From Spongiihabitans sp963422685 (GTDB lineage: Bacteria; Pseudomonadota; Gammaproteobacteria; Arenicellales; Poriferihabitantaceae): 64,000 nt of DNA. Where the stretch lies: assembly GCA_963422685.1 (NCBI GenBank), contig OY730442.1:2480001-2544000 (forward strand), read 5' to 3'. The notes beneath the pieces were generated by a model that was not told the origin of the DNA, did no database searches, and was given only the letters and a program-made list of their open reading frames with translations. This document shows positions 1 to 8,595 of the stretch, piece by piece. Made by a program: the position numbers and the translations under genes. Every line of letters begins with the position of its first letter. Within the stretch, counting starts at the first letter, position 1.

Positions 1-922
1 GAAACCCGGATAACGCGCGGCGAATCGATGCGACGGATAAACCGAGTTTGCAGGCGATGGCGATCGCGGCCAGTGCGTTCAGTACATTGTGCCGGCCCGG
101 CAGAGTCAATTGGAACTGGCCTATGGATTGTCCGAACCGGATCACCTCGAATGTGCTTTGTCTGCCATTTTGCTGGATGTTTATTGCCTGGTAATCCACG
201 TCCTGCCCGAGCCCGTAGCTCACCACCGGCTTGCGCAACTGTGCGGCGATCTGCCGAATATGCAAATCATCGAAGCACAAAATTGCCAGGCCATAGAACG
301 GCAGGTTATGCAGAAAGTCCAGATAGGCTTGTTTGAGTCGATTGAAATCGCCGTTATAGGTTTCCATGTGATCCCGATCGATATTGGTGAGCACTGCCAT
401 CTGCGGCTGTAAATGCAAAAAGGATGCGTCACTTTCGTCCGCCTCGGCTACCAGATATTCTCCTTGCCCTAGTCGTGCATTGCTGTTCACGCTATTGACC
501 ACGCCGCCGACAATGAAAGTCGGGTCGAGGCCGGCACTGGCAAGCGCAGCCACCACCAGACTGGTGGTCGTGGTTTTGCCATGGGTTCCTGCTATCGCGA
601 TACCCTTGCGAAACCGCATCAATTCGCCAAGCATTTCGGCGCGGGGCACCACCGGAATTTTGCGGTGCCGTGCCGCGGTGATTTCGCTGTTATCCGCATC
701 CACCGCGCTTGAGGTCACCAGCGCATTTGCGCCTTGGATATTTTCGCTGTTATGGCCGATATAGACGGTGGCACCGGCTTCGCGCAGTCGGTCTATGGTC
801 TCGCTTTCTGCCAGGTCAGAACCCGATACGATAAAACCTAGATCAAGTAAAACTTCGGCAATCCCGCTCATGCCGATACCACCGATGCCGACAAAATGGA
901 GGTGGTGTACAAAATCACGCAT
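1..922 (-). CDS. murC: UDP-N-acetylmuramate--L-alanine ligase MurC (partial, C-terminus beyond left edge)
   Basis: MurC adds L-alanine to UDP-MurNAc with ATP, the first peptide step of cytoplasmic peptidoglycan precursor synthesis. Reading leftward from ATG at 922, the protein begins MRDFVHHLHFVGIGGIGMSG, with the glycine-rich N-terminal nucleotide-binding motif of MurC. The ATP-binding loop GTHGKTTTTS follows near residue 110, in the Mur ligase central domain. About 307 of the usual 460-480 residues are visible; the C-terminal domain lies outside the window. The start overlaps the murG stop by 8 bases (ATGCGTGA), so translation is probably coupled. Last visible gene of the dcw operon. Confidence 0.95.
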   Translation of the reverse strand, partial: MRDFVHHLHFVGIGGIGMSGIAEVLLDLGFIVSGSDLAESETIDRLREAGATVYIGHNSENIQGANALVTSSAVDADNSEITAARHRKIPVVPRAEMLGELMRFRKGIAIAGTHGKTTTTSLVVAALASAGLDPTFIVGGVVNSVNSNARLGQGEYLVAEADESDASFLHLQPQMAVLTNIDRDHMETYNGDFNRLKQAYLDFLHNLPFYGLAILCFDDLHIRQIAAQLRKPVVSYGLGQDVDYQAINIQQNGRQSTFEVIRFGQSIGQFQLTLPGRHNVLNALAAIAIACKLGLSVASIRRALSGF

Positions 923-1985
923 TCATCGCCTCCACACATACCGCCGCGACCTCGTCACATGCCCGGGGCTTTGCCAGTTTTCGGGCCGCTGCGGCCATGG
1001 TGACCAGAGGTTTTCGGTCGCGCTCAAGGCCGGTTAAAATTTTCAGCCAGCGCCCCTGGATAAACGCCTCCTGCGGCACCAGGTATGCGGCATTTTTTTC
1101 CACCAGATATGCGGCATTTTTTGCCTGGTGATTACTTGCCGCATGAGGATAGGGAACAAAGATTGCCGCCGCGCCCGCGGCGCACACCTCGGACACGGTC
1201 ATCGCGCCGCTGCGGCAGATAATGATGTCGCACCATTGATATGCGGCTTTCATATCATGGATGAACCGGTCAACCCGACACTCGATTCCCGCTTTTAAAT
1301 ACGCGTAGCCAACGCCGTTTTGTCCCGATTGACCGCTTTGATGCCAGACATCCACTGCGGGAACGGGGTGTGTGCCGAGCAGTTTCGGCAGTTCCCGGTT
1401 AAAAACCCTGGCGCCCTGGCTGCCGCCAATGACTAATAATCGCAGTGGACCGGTTCGCTCTGATAATCTGACTTCGGGGTCTGGAATATCGAAAATTTCG
1501 GCCTGGACCGGATTGCCTGTCCATTGAAACTGCCGCAAACCGTCGACGCCTGGAAATCCGGTTAAAACGCGATAACTGAACCGGGATAACCACCGATTGG
1601 TCAGCCCGGCCACCGAGTTTTGTTCATGCACAATGAGAGGCAGTCCCAACGCAACAGCCACCAGACCACCCGGCCCGGATACGAAACCGCCCATCCCCAG
1701 CACGGCATCCGGTTTGCGCTTCCGCATAATGCGCAGGGTTTGCGCCATGGCGGTTAACAGCATGATCGGCATCAAGAGTTTTCTCAGGCTGCCGCTGTTG
1801 CGCAGCCCTTTGATGTCGATGGTATCGAATGTGATGCCGGCCCCGGTAACCAGTTGCGATTCAAGCCCTTGCCGGGTGCCCATCCAACTGACTTTCATGC
1901 CTTGCCGTGCCAATCCTTTGGCTATGGCCAGGGCCGGCAAAACATGGCCACCAGTGCCGCCCGCCATTATCATCATGCCGCTCAC
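915..1985 (-). CDS. murG: UDP-GlcNAc:undecaprenyl-PP-MurNAc-pentapeptide transferase MurG
   Basis: MurG is the peripheral inner-membrane glycosyltransferase that adds GlcNAc to lipid I to make lipid II. The N-terminus carries the family glycine loop AGGTGGHVLPALAIAKG, and GGSQGARVFN marks the second Rossmann half. CRSGAMTVSE and HAASNHQAKNA match the UDP-sugar binding region of GT28 enzymes. The frame is open to an ATG at 2012, but that start lies inside ftsW. The GTG at 1985 overlaps the ftsW stop by 4 bases (GTGA) and puts the glycine loop close to the N-terminus, so I prefer it; ATGs at 1976 and 1973 are alternatives. Length (about 356 residues) is normal. Confidence 0.95.
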   Translation of the reverse strand: MSGMMIMAGGTGGHVLPALAIAKGLARQGMKVSWMGTRQGLESQLVTGAGITFDTIDIKGLRNSGSLRKLLMPIMLLTAMAQTLRIMRKRKPDAVLGMGGFVSGPGGLVAVALGLPLIVHEQNSVAGLTNRWLSRFSYRVLTGFPGVDGLRQFQWTGNPVQAEIFDIPDPEVRLSERTGPLRLLVIGGSQGARVFNRELPKLLGTHPVPAVDVWHQSGQSGQNGVGYAYLKAGIECRVDRFIHDMKAAYQWCDIIICRSGAMTVSEVCAAGAAAIFVPYPHAASNHQAKNAAYLVEKNAAYLVPQEAFIQGRWLKILTGLERDRKPLVTMAAAARKLAKPRACDEVAAVCVEAMNA

Positions 1986-3187
1986 CGTCTGGTGGCGGGC
2001 CAGGCCCGACATTGTCGGTCAATGGCAAACAATAAACCCATCGCTGCCATGCTGCTCAACATGCTGCTGCCGCCATGGCTCATCATCGGCAGGTTCAAGC
2101 CTTTGGTGGGAAGCAGCCCGGTATTCACGCCGATATGCATGCTGGCCTGCAATGTGATCAGTATGCCTATGCCTTGGGCGAGAAATGCGGAAAAGCGATA
2201 CCCCAGTTGTAACGCCCTGCGTGATATGACAAAGGCGCGAAACAACAGCAGGGCAAAGATCGCCAGTACGCTGAAAATTCCCACCGCGCCGAGCTCTTCG
2301 CCAACGATGGCGATGAGAAAATCATTGCTCGCATGGGGAAGGTAGAATAACTTTTGTATGCTGCTGCCAAGGCCGGTGCCGAACCACTCGCCCCGGCCAA
2401 TCGCTATTAATGCCTGAATCAGTTGAAAACCACTGCCAAATGGATCTGCCCAGGGGTCGCGGTAGCTGAGCAGGCGGGCCACGCGATAAGGCTCCATCCA
2501 CATAATCAACCCCATGAGCCCTGCGGTTACACTGAGGCTGAGCAGTAAATGCCAGAATCTGACGCCGGCCAGAAACATCATTGTCGCCACTGTGACGGTG
2601 ATAACCACGGTCATACCAAAATCCGGCTCGACCAGTAACAGCAATCCGATTGCGCCCAGCACCAGACCGGCATTAATGATGGCAACTTTGAATAAATGCA
2701 GGTCGTCACGTTTTCTGGTGAGATAATCGGCAAAGTAAATAATCACAGCTAACTTGGTAAATTCAGACGGCTGCACCTGAACCCCGCCCACGTTCATCCA
2801 ACGTAGGCTGCCGTTCACCTCCACCCCGACACCAGGGAAAAACAACGCGGTCAATGCAAGTAGCCCAATCAATAACAGGGCTTTGCTGCTGGACTGGAGC
2901 CAGGCCATGCGCATGGCCGCGGCCATCCACAGCAATACCGCGCCCAGACCGATGTGTGCAAGATGCCTGACCAAATGGCTATAGTTGGTTTGCAGCGTAT
3001 CGCTGTCGACGGCAATGGTGGCGGAATACACCATAACCACACCCATGCACAGCAACGCGACCACGGCAATCATCAATCCATGATCACAGCGGGCCGTATC
3101 GCCGGCCCGGTCAGCCTGCAATGTGGATGCGGCGCTGTCCATTGCCGGGCCGTGCATGGATAGCGGGTTTGTTTCAGCGCTGTTCAT
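1982..3187 (-). CDS. ftsW: Lipid II polymerase FtsW (SEDS family)
   Basis: FtsW is the septal SEDS glycosyltransferase that polymerises lipid II together with FtsI. The 401-residue protein has about ten hydrophobic segments starting near residue 38 and a soluble N-terminal tail of about 35 residues. Family signatures include the loop GSLRWMNVGGVQVQPSEFTK, FLIAIVGEELG, and the C-terminal GLNLPMMSHGGSSMLSSM. Position between murD and murG is the conserved dcw place, which separates it from the elongation paralogue RodA. The start ATG overlaps the murD stop as ATGA. Confidence 0.95.
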   Translation of the reverse strand: MNSAETNPLSMHGPAMDSAASTLQADRAGDTARCDHGLMIAVVALLCMGVVMVYSATIAVDSDTLQTNYSHLVRHLAHIGLGAVLLWMAAAMRMAWLQSSSKALLLIGLLALTALFFPGVGVEVNGSLRWMNVGGVQVQPSEFTKLAVIIYFADYLTRKRDDLHLFKVAIINAGLVLGAIGLLLLVEPDFGMTVVITVTVATMMFLAGVRFWHLLLSLSVTAGLMGLIMWMEPYRVARLLSYRDPWADPFGSGFQLIQALIAIGRGEWFGTGLGSSIQKLFYLPHASNDFLIAIVGEELGAVGIFSVLAIFALLLFRAFVISRRALQLGYRFSAFLAQGIGILITLQASMHIGVNTGLLPTKGLNLPMMSHGGSSMLSSMAAMGLLFAIDRQCRAWPATRR

Positions 3188-4545
3188 TGCGCTTTCCCCG
3201 AATGAACGAGCTCGCGCACCAATTGCCGGAACACATTGCCGCGATGTTCATAGTTATCAAACATATCAAAACTCGCGCAGGCGGGCGAAAACAGCACAAC
3301 CGATCCGGGCCGGGCCATTTTGCCGGCATTTTTTACAGCATCTTCCAGGTTCTCAGCCCGCACGCACTGCGCCGGGTTATCCAGGCTGCGCAAAATCATG
3401 TCTGCATCTGCACCGATCAGAATGGTATGGTCTACCGATTCCCGAATCACTTGCGCCAATGGCGAAAAATCCGCGCCCTTGCTTTGTCCCCCGGCAATCA
3501 AAAAGATATTTTGTTTCAAGCCTGTAATGGCCGCTACGGTTGCACCTACATTGGTTCCTTTGGAATCATTAATCCAGGTTACGCCGTTCGCTTGGGCGAC
3601 AATTTCACAGCGATGCGGCAACCCGCGGTAACTGAGGGCGGCATTCATCACAGCGGGGGTTAGCGCTGCGCCCGCACCGGCAACCAGTGCCATCGCCGCC
3701 AGGATATTCGAGAGATTCTGATCGCCGTGCAGGGTGACCCGGTCCGCCCTGGCCAGTACTGTTTTTCCTCGCGCCAGATAGCGGTCGTTGCCTGACCCGA
3801 TTAGGCCAAAGTCGCCGGGGGTCAGCGGGGCATCCAGGCCAAAGCTGACAGGATTTGCATAATCCCGGGACCATGAACAGGTGACCGCGTCGTCGCGATT
3901 TAAAACCACATTTTTTGCGTTATGAAGTATTCGCTTTTTCGCCCCGGCATAATCGGCCAGACGGCGGTAACGGTCCATGTGATCTTCACTGATATTCAGG
4001 ACTGTGGCCGAGCAGGCCTGTAAGGAACAGGTAGTTTCCAACTGGAAACTGGATAATTCCAGGACATAAAAATCCGCTTGATTCTGTTCCACCAAATCAA
4101 GCACCGGGGTGCCGATATTTCCGCCGGTTTTCACATCCAGCCCGGCTGCGCGCAGCATTTCGGCCACCAGCATGGTGACGGTAGACTTTCCGTTTGAACC
4201 GGTTATGGCGATGATCGGCGCATCGGTATGCTGTACGAACAATTCAATATCGCCGATCAGCGGCACCGAACTGTCCGCATTTTTCTGCGCGATTTGCACC
4301 CCGGGGCTGGCGATAATGCGGTCAAATTCTGCAAATCGGGAGTAGGGGACGTGGCCGGCAATAATTTCCACATCTGGATAATTATTCCTCACTTGGCCAA
4401 GATAAGGTGGCAGTTCCCGGGAATCGGCCACGGTGACCCGGCTGCCGGTTTTGACCAGATACCTGACCACCGAATATCCGGTCAAACCCATGCCCATAAC
4501 CAGGACACGGTCATTATTCAATAGTGCGGGGTTGGCCATGTTCAA
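3184..4545 (-). CDS. murD: UDP-N-acetylmuramoyl-L-alanine--D-glutamate ligase MurD
   Basis: MurD adds D-glutamate to UDP-MurNAc-L-Ala in the cytoplasm. The 453-residue protein has the three Mur ligase domains. The N-terminal Rossmann part shows VMGMGLTGYSVVRYL. The central P-loop is ITGSNGKSTVTML near residue 115, followed by the conserved SSFQLE and NISEDHMDRY motifs. The C-terminal domain has WINDSKGTN and the closing SPACASFDMFDNYEHRG motif typical of MurD. It ends 4 bases into ftsW and begins 10 bases after mraY. Nothing unusual was seen. Confidence 0.96.
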   Translation of the reverse strand: MNMANPALLNNDRVLVMGMGLTGYSVVRYLVKTGSRVTVADSRELPPYLGQVRNNYPDVEIIAGHVPYSRFAEFDRIIASPGVQIAQKNADSSVPLIGDIELFVQHTDAPIIAITGSNGKSTVTMLVAEMLRAAGLDVKTGGNIGTPVLDLVEQNQADFYVLELSSFQLETTCSLQACSATVLNISEDHMDRYRRLADYAGAKKRILHNAKNVVLNRDDAVTCSWSRDYANPVSFGLDAPLTPGDFGLIGSGNDRYLARGKTVLARADRVTLHGDQNLSNILAAMALVAGAGAALTPAVMNAALSYRGLPHRCEIVAQANGVTWINDSKGTNVGATVAAITGLKQNIFLIAGGQSKGADFSPLAQVIRESVDHTILIGADADMILRSLDNPAQCVRAENLEDAVKNAGKMARPGSVVLFSPACASFDMFDNYEHRGNVFRQLVRELVHSGKAQ

Positions 4546-4555
4546 TATTTTGCGC

Positions 4556-5638
4556 CTAGCGAATTTTCAAGGTGGCCAGCCCGATCAAAACCAGAATCAC
4601 GCTGATTATCCAGAACCGCACGATGACCCGGGGTTCGGGCCAGCCTTTCAGCTCGAAATGATGATGCAGCGGCGCCATTTGAAATATTCTGCGACCAATC
4701 AATTTGTACGACGCCACTTGCAGGATGACCGAGGCAGTCTCCATAACAAACACCCCGCCCATTATTGCCAGCACGATTTCCTGTCGCACGATGACGGCGA
4801 CGATGCCGATGGCGGCGCCCAGTGACAAGGCGCCGATATCGCCCATGAATACCTGGGCCGGGTAGGTGTTGAACCATAAAAACCCGAGACCCGCACCCAC
4901 TAAAGTCGCACAAAAAACCAGTACTTCGCCAGTGCCGGGGACATACGGAATGCCGAGATAGCTGGAAAAATTTGCATTTCCGGTGGTGTATGCAAACACG
5001 CCTAATGCGCCGGCCACCATTACCGCCGGCATGATGGCCAGTCCGTCCAATCCGTCTGTGAGATTTACCGCATTACTGGTGGAAACAATAACCAGCCAGG
5101 CCAGCGCAATGAATCCCCAGCCAAGTGGAATTGCCACATCTTTAAATAACGGTACGAGTAAGGCGGTCTCCGCCGGCAGCCTGGCGGTATGGAAGAGAAA
5201 ATAGGCCGCCAGAAACCCGGAAATACTTTGTAGCAGAAATTTGTTCAGCGCCCCCATTCCCCGAGGATTTTTATCAATCAGCTTTCGATAATCATCAACC
5301 CAGCCTATCAATCCGAATGCGATGGTGGTAAACAGGATTGCCCAGATATAACGGTTGGTCAAATCCGCCCACAGCAGGGTCGAAACCACCACGGATATTA
5401 AAATCAATGCGCCGCCCATGGTGGGGGTGCCGACCTTGCTGAAATGGGTTGGCGGGCCGTCCTCCCGAATGGGCTGGCTGATCTGGTAGTGCGCCAGCTT
5501 GCGAATCATCGCCGGGCCAAAGACAAAAAATATGCCGATGGCGGTGAGGACGCCGCAGATGCCCCGGAATGTCAGATAACGAAAGACGTTGAAGAAACTA
5601 TAGTCCTGGGCAAAGTTATTGAATAACCAGGTTAGCAT
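4556..5638 (-). CDS. mraY: Phospho-MurNAc-pentapeptide transferase MraY
   Basis: MraY makes lipid I by moving phospho-MurNAc-pentapeptide onto undecaprenyl phosphate at the inner membrane. The 360-residue polytopic protein carries the family motifs in order: GPPTHFSKVGTPTMGG near residue 65, the Mg-binding DDYRKL, NAVNLTDGLDGLA, FMGDIGALSLG, and PLHHHFELKGWPE near the C-terminus. Length matches E. coli MraY. Its ATG shares one base with the murF stop (TAATG), which suggests translational coupling. Confidence 0.97.
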   Translation of the reverse strand: MLTWLFNNFAQDYSFFNVFRYLTFRGICGVLTAIGIFFVFGPAMIRKLAHYQISQPIREDGPPTHFSKVGTPTMGGALILISVVVSTLLWADLTNRYIWAILFTTIAFGLIGWVDDYRKLIDKNPRGMGALNKFLLQSISGFLAAYFLFHTARLPAETALLVPLFKDVAIPLGWGFIALAWLVIVSTSNAVNLTDGLDGLAIMPAVMVAGALGVFAYTTGNANFSSYLGIPYVPGTGEVLVFCATLVGAGLGFLWFNTYPAQVFMGDIGALSLGAAIGIVAVIVRQEIVLAIMGGVFVMETASVILQVASYKLIGRRIFQMAPLHHHFELKGWPEPRVIVRFWIISVILVLIGLATLKIR

Positions 5639-7065
5639 TATGCTACTGCTCTCTTGCCACTGCCCTTGTAGTCGGACATGCTGCCGGTGTGGTTATTTCC
5701 CCGGGCATCGACAGTTATTGCATCGACTATCCGCTCCATCCCGGCGCAGCGGGAACCCTTGACCAAAACAGCCACGCCTTTTTCCAGATGATTTTTCAAC
5801 GCACGCACCAGTTGGTCAATGTCGGCGTAGACCCTGCCGCCCGCACCAAAGCCTTTGGCATAGTGTTGTGCATCCATATTCCCTCGGTCCGCCAGGCAAT
5901 ACAGGCGGCTGATGCCGGTTTGTTTTGCATACTCGCCGATTTCAATATGTAGTTGCTTGCTGGTCTCTCCCAGTTCCGCCATGGCGCCGAGCACAGCAAT
6001 CCTGAGGCCATTGAAGTGCGCCAGCATATCCATAGCCGATCTGGCCGATTGCGGGTTCGCGTTATAGCTGTCATCGATTACCGCCGATCCATTCAGGCCA
6101 TTCCTGATATGCAGTCTGCCGGGCACAGGCGCAACATTCTCCAGCCCTGTTTTTATCGCCTCCATGCCCGCGCCGGCCGCGTAGCAGACGGCGGCGGCGG
6201 CCAGGGCATTGCTGATGTTATGTATTCCAGGCAATGGCAGCCTGATCCCGATACACTGGTCGCCAATATTCAGATCAAACCGGCTCCCACGCCATGCCGA
6301 TTGCATATTACTGGCGCTGACATCCGCCGGATGTTCTATCCCAAAAGAAACCATGCGGCCGGTTTTTAACCGGGATTTGATCTGGCGCATCCACTGTTCA
6401 CTGAATGGGTCGTCTGCATTCACCACAGCGGTATGGTTTTCTGACAACCCCGAATAAATCTCCGCTTTTGCCTGGGCAATTTTCTCCAGGCTCTCCAGCC
6501 CCTGTAGATGTGCTGCAGAAACATTGCTGATCAATGCCAGAGTGGGTCGGGTTATTTGACTCAGGCAGGCAATTTCGCCGGCATGATTGGTGCCCATTTC
6601 GATCACCGCGAAATCATGCCGATTATTCAGCTTGAGCAATGTCAACGGCACCCCCCACTGATTATTGAAACTTTTTTCTGGACACAGGCATGTGCCGCAT
6701 CGGTTCAAAATGGATCCAGCCATGGCGGTTATGGTGGTTTTTCCATTGCTGCCGGTAATCGCCAGAACCGGAATATGGAAAAGAGCGCGCCAATGGCGTG
6801 CCAACTGCCCCATGGCCCGGGTCGTGTCCGGGACCTTGATCCGGGCCAGGTCGGTGTCAATTGATCTGGAAACCATGGCGCCGACCGCGCCGTTGCGCCC
6901 GGCCCGGGAAACAAAGTCGTGGCCGTCGTAATGCTGGCCGGGAATCGCCACAAACAAATCCCCGTGGTTGATCGCCCGGGAATCCGTGGCCACTGCGGTC
7001 ATCATCGCGTCAGCACCCTGAAATTCGCCCTGAACGATGCGGGCAACTGCGGACAGCGTCATCAT
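5638..7065 (-). CDS. murF: UDP-MurNAc-tripeptide--D-Ala-D-Ala ligase MurF
   Basis: MurF adds D-Ala-D-Ala to the UDP-MurNAc-tripeptide, completing the soluble pentapeptide precursor. The 475-residue protein shows the P-loop ITGSNGKTTITAM near residue 105, followed by KSFNNQWGVPLTLL and EMGTNHAGEI, both characteristic of MurF. The C-terminal domain has VIDDSYNANPQS and VLGAMAELGE. The last ~15 residues are a short basic tail of no known role. Start overlaps the murE stop as ATGA. Confidence 0.96.
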   Translation of the reverse strand: MMTLSAVARIVQGEFQGADAMMTAVATDSRAINHGDLFVAIPGQHYDGHDFVSRAGRNGAVGAMVSRSIDTDLARIKVPDTTRAMGQLARHWRALFHIPVLAITGSNGKTTITAMAGSILNRCGTCLCPEKSFNNQWGVPLTLLKLNNRHDFAVIEMGTNHAGEIACLSQITRPTLALISNVSAAHLQGLESLEKIAQAKAEIYSGLSENHTAVVNADDPFSEQWMRQIKSRLKTGRMVSFGIEHPADVSASNMQSAWRGSRFDLNIGDQCIGIRLPLPGIHNISNALAAAAVCYAAGAGMEAIKTGLENVAPVPGRLHIRNGLNGSAVIDDSYNANPQSARSAMDMLAHFNGLRIAVLGAMAELGETSKQLHIEIGEYAKQTGISRLYCLADRGNMDAQHYAKGFGAGGRVYADIDQLVRALKNHLEKGVAVLVKGSRCAGMERIVDAITVDARGNNHTGSMSDYKGSGKRAVA

Positions 7066-8591
7066 GACAACGCCTCCAGCAATGCTGGAACAAAAACACG
7101 ATCGCTCAGCTCAACCGCGCCCGCGCCCATTGTTTGGGTGGTCTCATGCCCTTTCCCGGCCAGCAAAATCAAATCATTTTCAGCGGATGACGAGATCGCT
7201 TCGGCCACCGCCTGTTTGCGGTCATGGATGACGGTAACGGGCCGGGTCAATCCCTGTTGAATCTGCTCGACGATTTGTTCGGCCGGCTCGCTGCGCGGGT
7301 TGTCATCGGTCAGAATAATACGGTCGGCGATGGATTCGGCCGCCGTGCCCATCAGCGGCCGCTTGCCCCGGTCACGATCACCGCCGCAGCCAAACACGAC
7401 GATTAATTTGCCCCGGCAAAGTGATTTCAGGGATTCAAGTGCCCGCTCCAATCCATCTGGAGTGTGCGCATAGTCGACAATAACCGCAGGCTGGTCCGGG
7501 CGATGCCGAAATACTTCCATCCTGCCCGGCGGCGGCTTGATCCGGGCGATTACGCTTGCGATTTCTTCCAGGCCATAACCCATGCCCAGAAGGCAGCCGA
7601 TCGCGCATAAAATATTCGGTACATTCACCGCCCCCAATAACCCGGCGTTAATTTGTACACTGCGATTGTGGTATTGCAACCCAAAGCCGATGCCCCGATC
7701 ATCGATCACCAGATCAATGGGCCGCACATCCCCGGCGGTTACTCCATAACTGATGCAATTCGGCGGATTGTCCCGTTTTCGAACAAATTGCAGTAATTCG
7801 CGGCCAAATTCGTCATCGCAATTGATCACCGCTGTTTTTAACGAATCAAATTTGAACAGCCTGCGCTTCGCATCCCCATAGTCTGACATGTTGTGGTGGT
7901 AGTCGAGATGATCCCGGGACAGGTTGGTAAAAACCGCTGTATCAAAATTCACGCCGTTTACCCGACCCTGATCCAATCCATGGGAGGACACCTCCATGCA
8001 GACTGAATCCGCCCGCCCGGACAGGAAATCATGCAACTGCCGATGGGTGGAGATCACATCCATGGTGGTCAATTCCGCAGGTTGCAAACTGCCGATAAAT
8101 CCGCAGCCGATTGTGCCGGAATAACCGCAATGCCAGCCCAGCAGCGTCAACCCCTGGGCAATCAGGTAGGCGGCGGTGGTTTTTCCATTGGTGCCGGTAA
8201 TACCAATTACCGTCATAGCATGTGAAGGATTGCCAAAAAATCGGCAGGCGATTCCGCCAATCTTCTGTTTAAGATGTTCCATGCCCAGCACCGGGATTTG
8301 ACCGGTATTTCTATCCGCCCGGGTTGCCGCGCCAATCGTCCCGGACGGTTCGAACAGCACCGCAGCCGCACCGTTATCCAGAGCCTGGCCGATATAATCC
8401 CGGCCATCGCTGGTCATGCCCGGCAATGCGATAAACAAATCACCTTGCATTACTCGCTGACTGTTTAACCGCAGCGCACCGATCAACCGGTCCTGTTGTG
8501 GGCGGATATCCATGTATCCTGCCAGCAAATCACTCAGCAACCTGGTTATGGAATTTTTTTTATGATCCGTGATGGTCATTGCCGTATCCAC
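7062..8591 (-). CDS. murE: UDP-MurNAc-L-Ala-D-Glu--meso-DAP ligase MurE
   Basis: MurE adds the third stem-peptide residue. The 509-residue protein contains GITGTNGKTTAAYLIAQ (ATP loop, near residue 125), TTMDVISTH, EVSSHGLDQGRV and, near the C-terminus, DDNPRSEP. The DNPR motif is the known marker of enzymes selecting meso-diaminopimelate rather than lysine, as expected for a Gram-negative cell wall. It begins just after ftsI (gap of 4 bases) and overlaps murF by 4 bases. ATGs at residues 1 and 5 are both possible starts. Confidence 0.96.
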   Translation of the reverse strand: MDTAMTITDHKKNSITRLLSDLLAGYMDIRPQQDRLIGALRLNSQRVMQGDLFIALPGMTSDGRDYIGQALDNGAAAVLFEPSGTIGAATRADRNTGQIPVLGMEHLKQKIGGIACRFFGNPSHAMTVIGITGTNGKTTAAYLIAQGLTLLGWHCGYSGTIGCGFIGSLQPAELTTMDVISTHRQLHDFLSGRADSVCMEVSSHGLDQGRVNGVNFDTAVFTNLSRDHLDYHHNMSDYGDAKRRLFKFDSLKTAVINCDDEFGRELLQFVRKRDNPPNCISYGVTAGDVRPIDLVIDDRGIGFGLQYHNRSVQINAGLLGAVNVPNILCAIGCLLGMGYGLEEIASVIARIKPPPGRMEVFRHRPDQPAVIVDYAHTPDGLERALESLKSLCRGKLIVVFGCGGDRDRGKRPLMGTAAESIADRIILTDDNPRSEPAEQIVEQIQQGLTRPVTVIHDRKQAVAEAISSSAENDLILLAGKGHETTQTMGAGAVELSDRVFVPALLEALS

Positions 8592-8595
8592 GTCT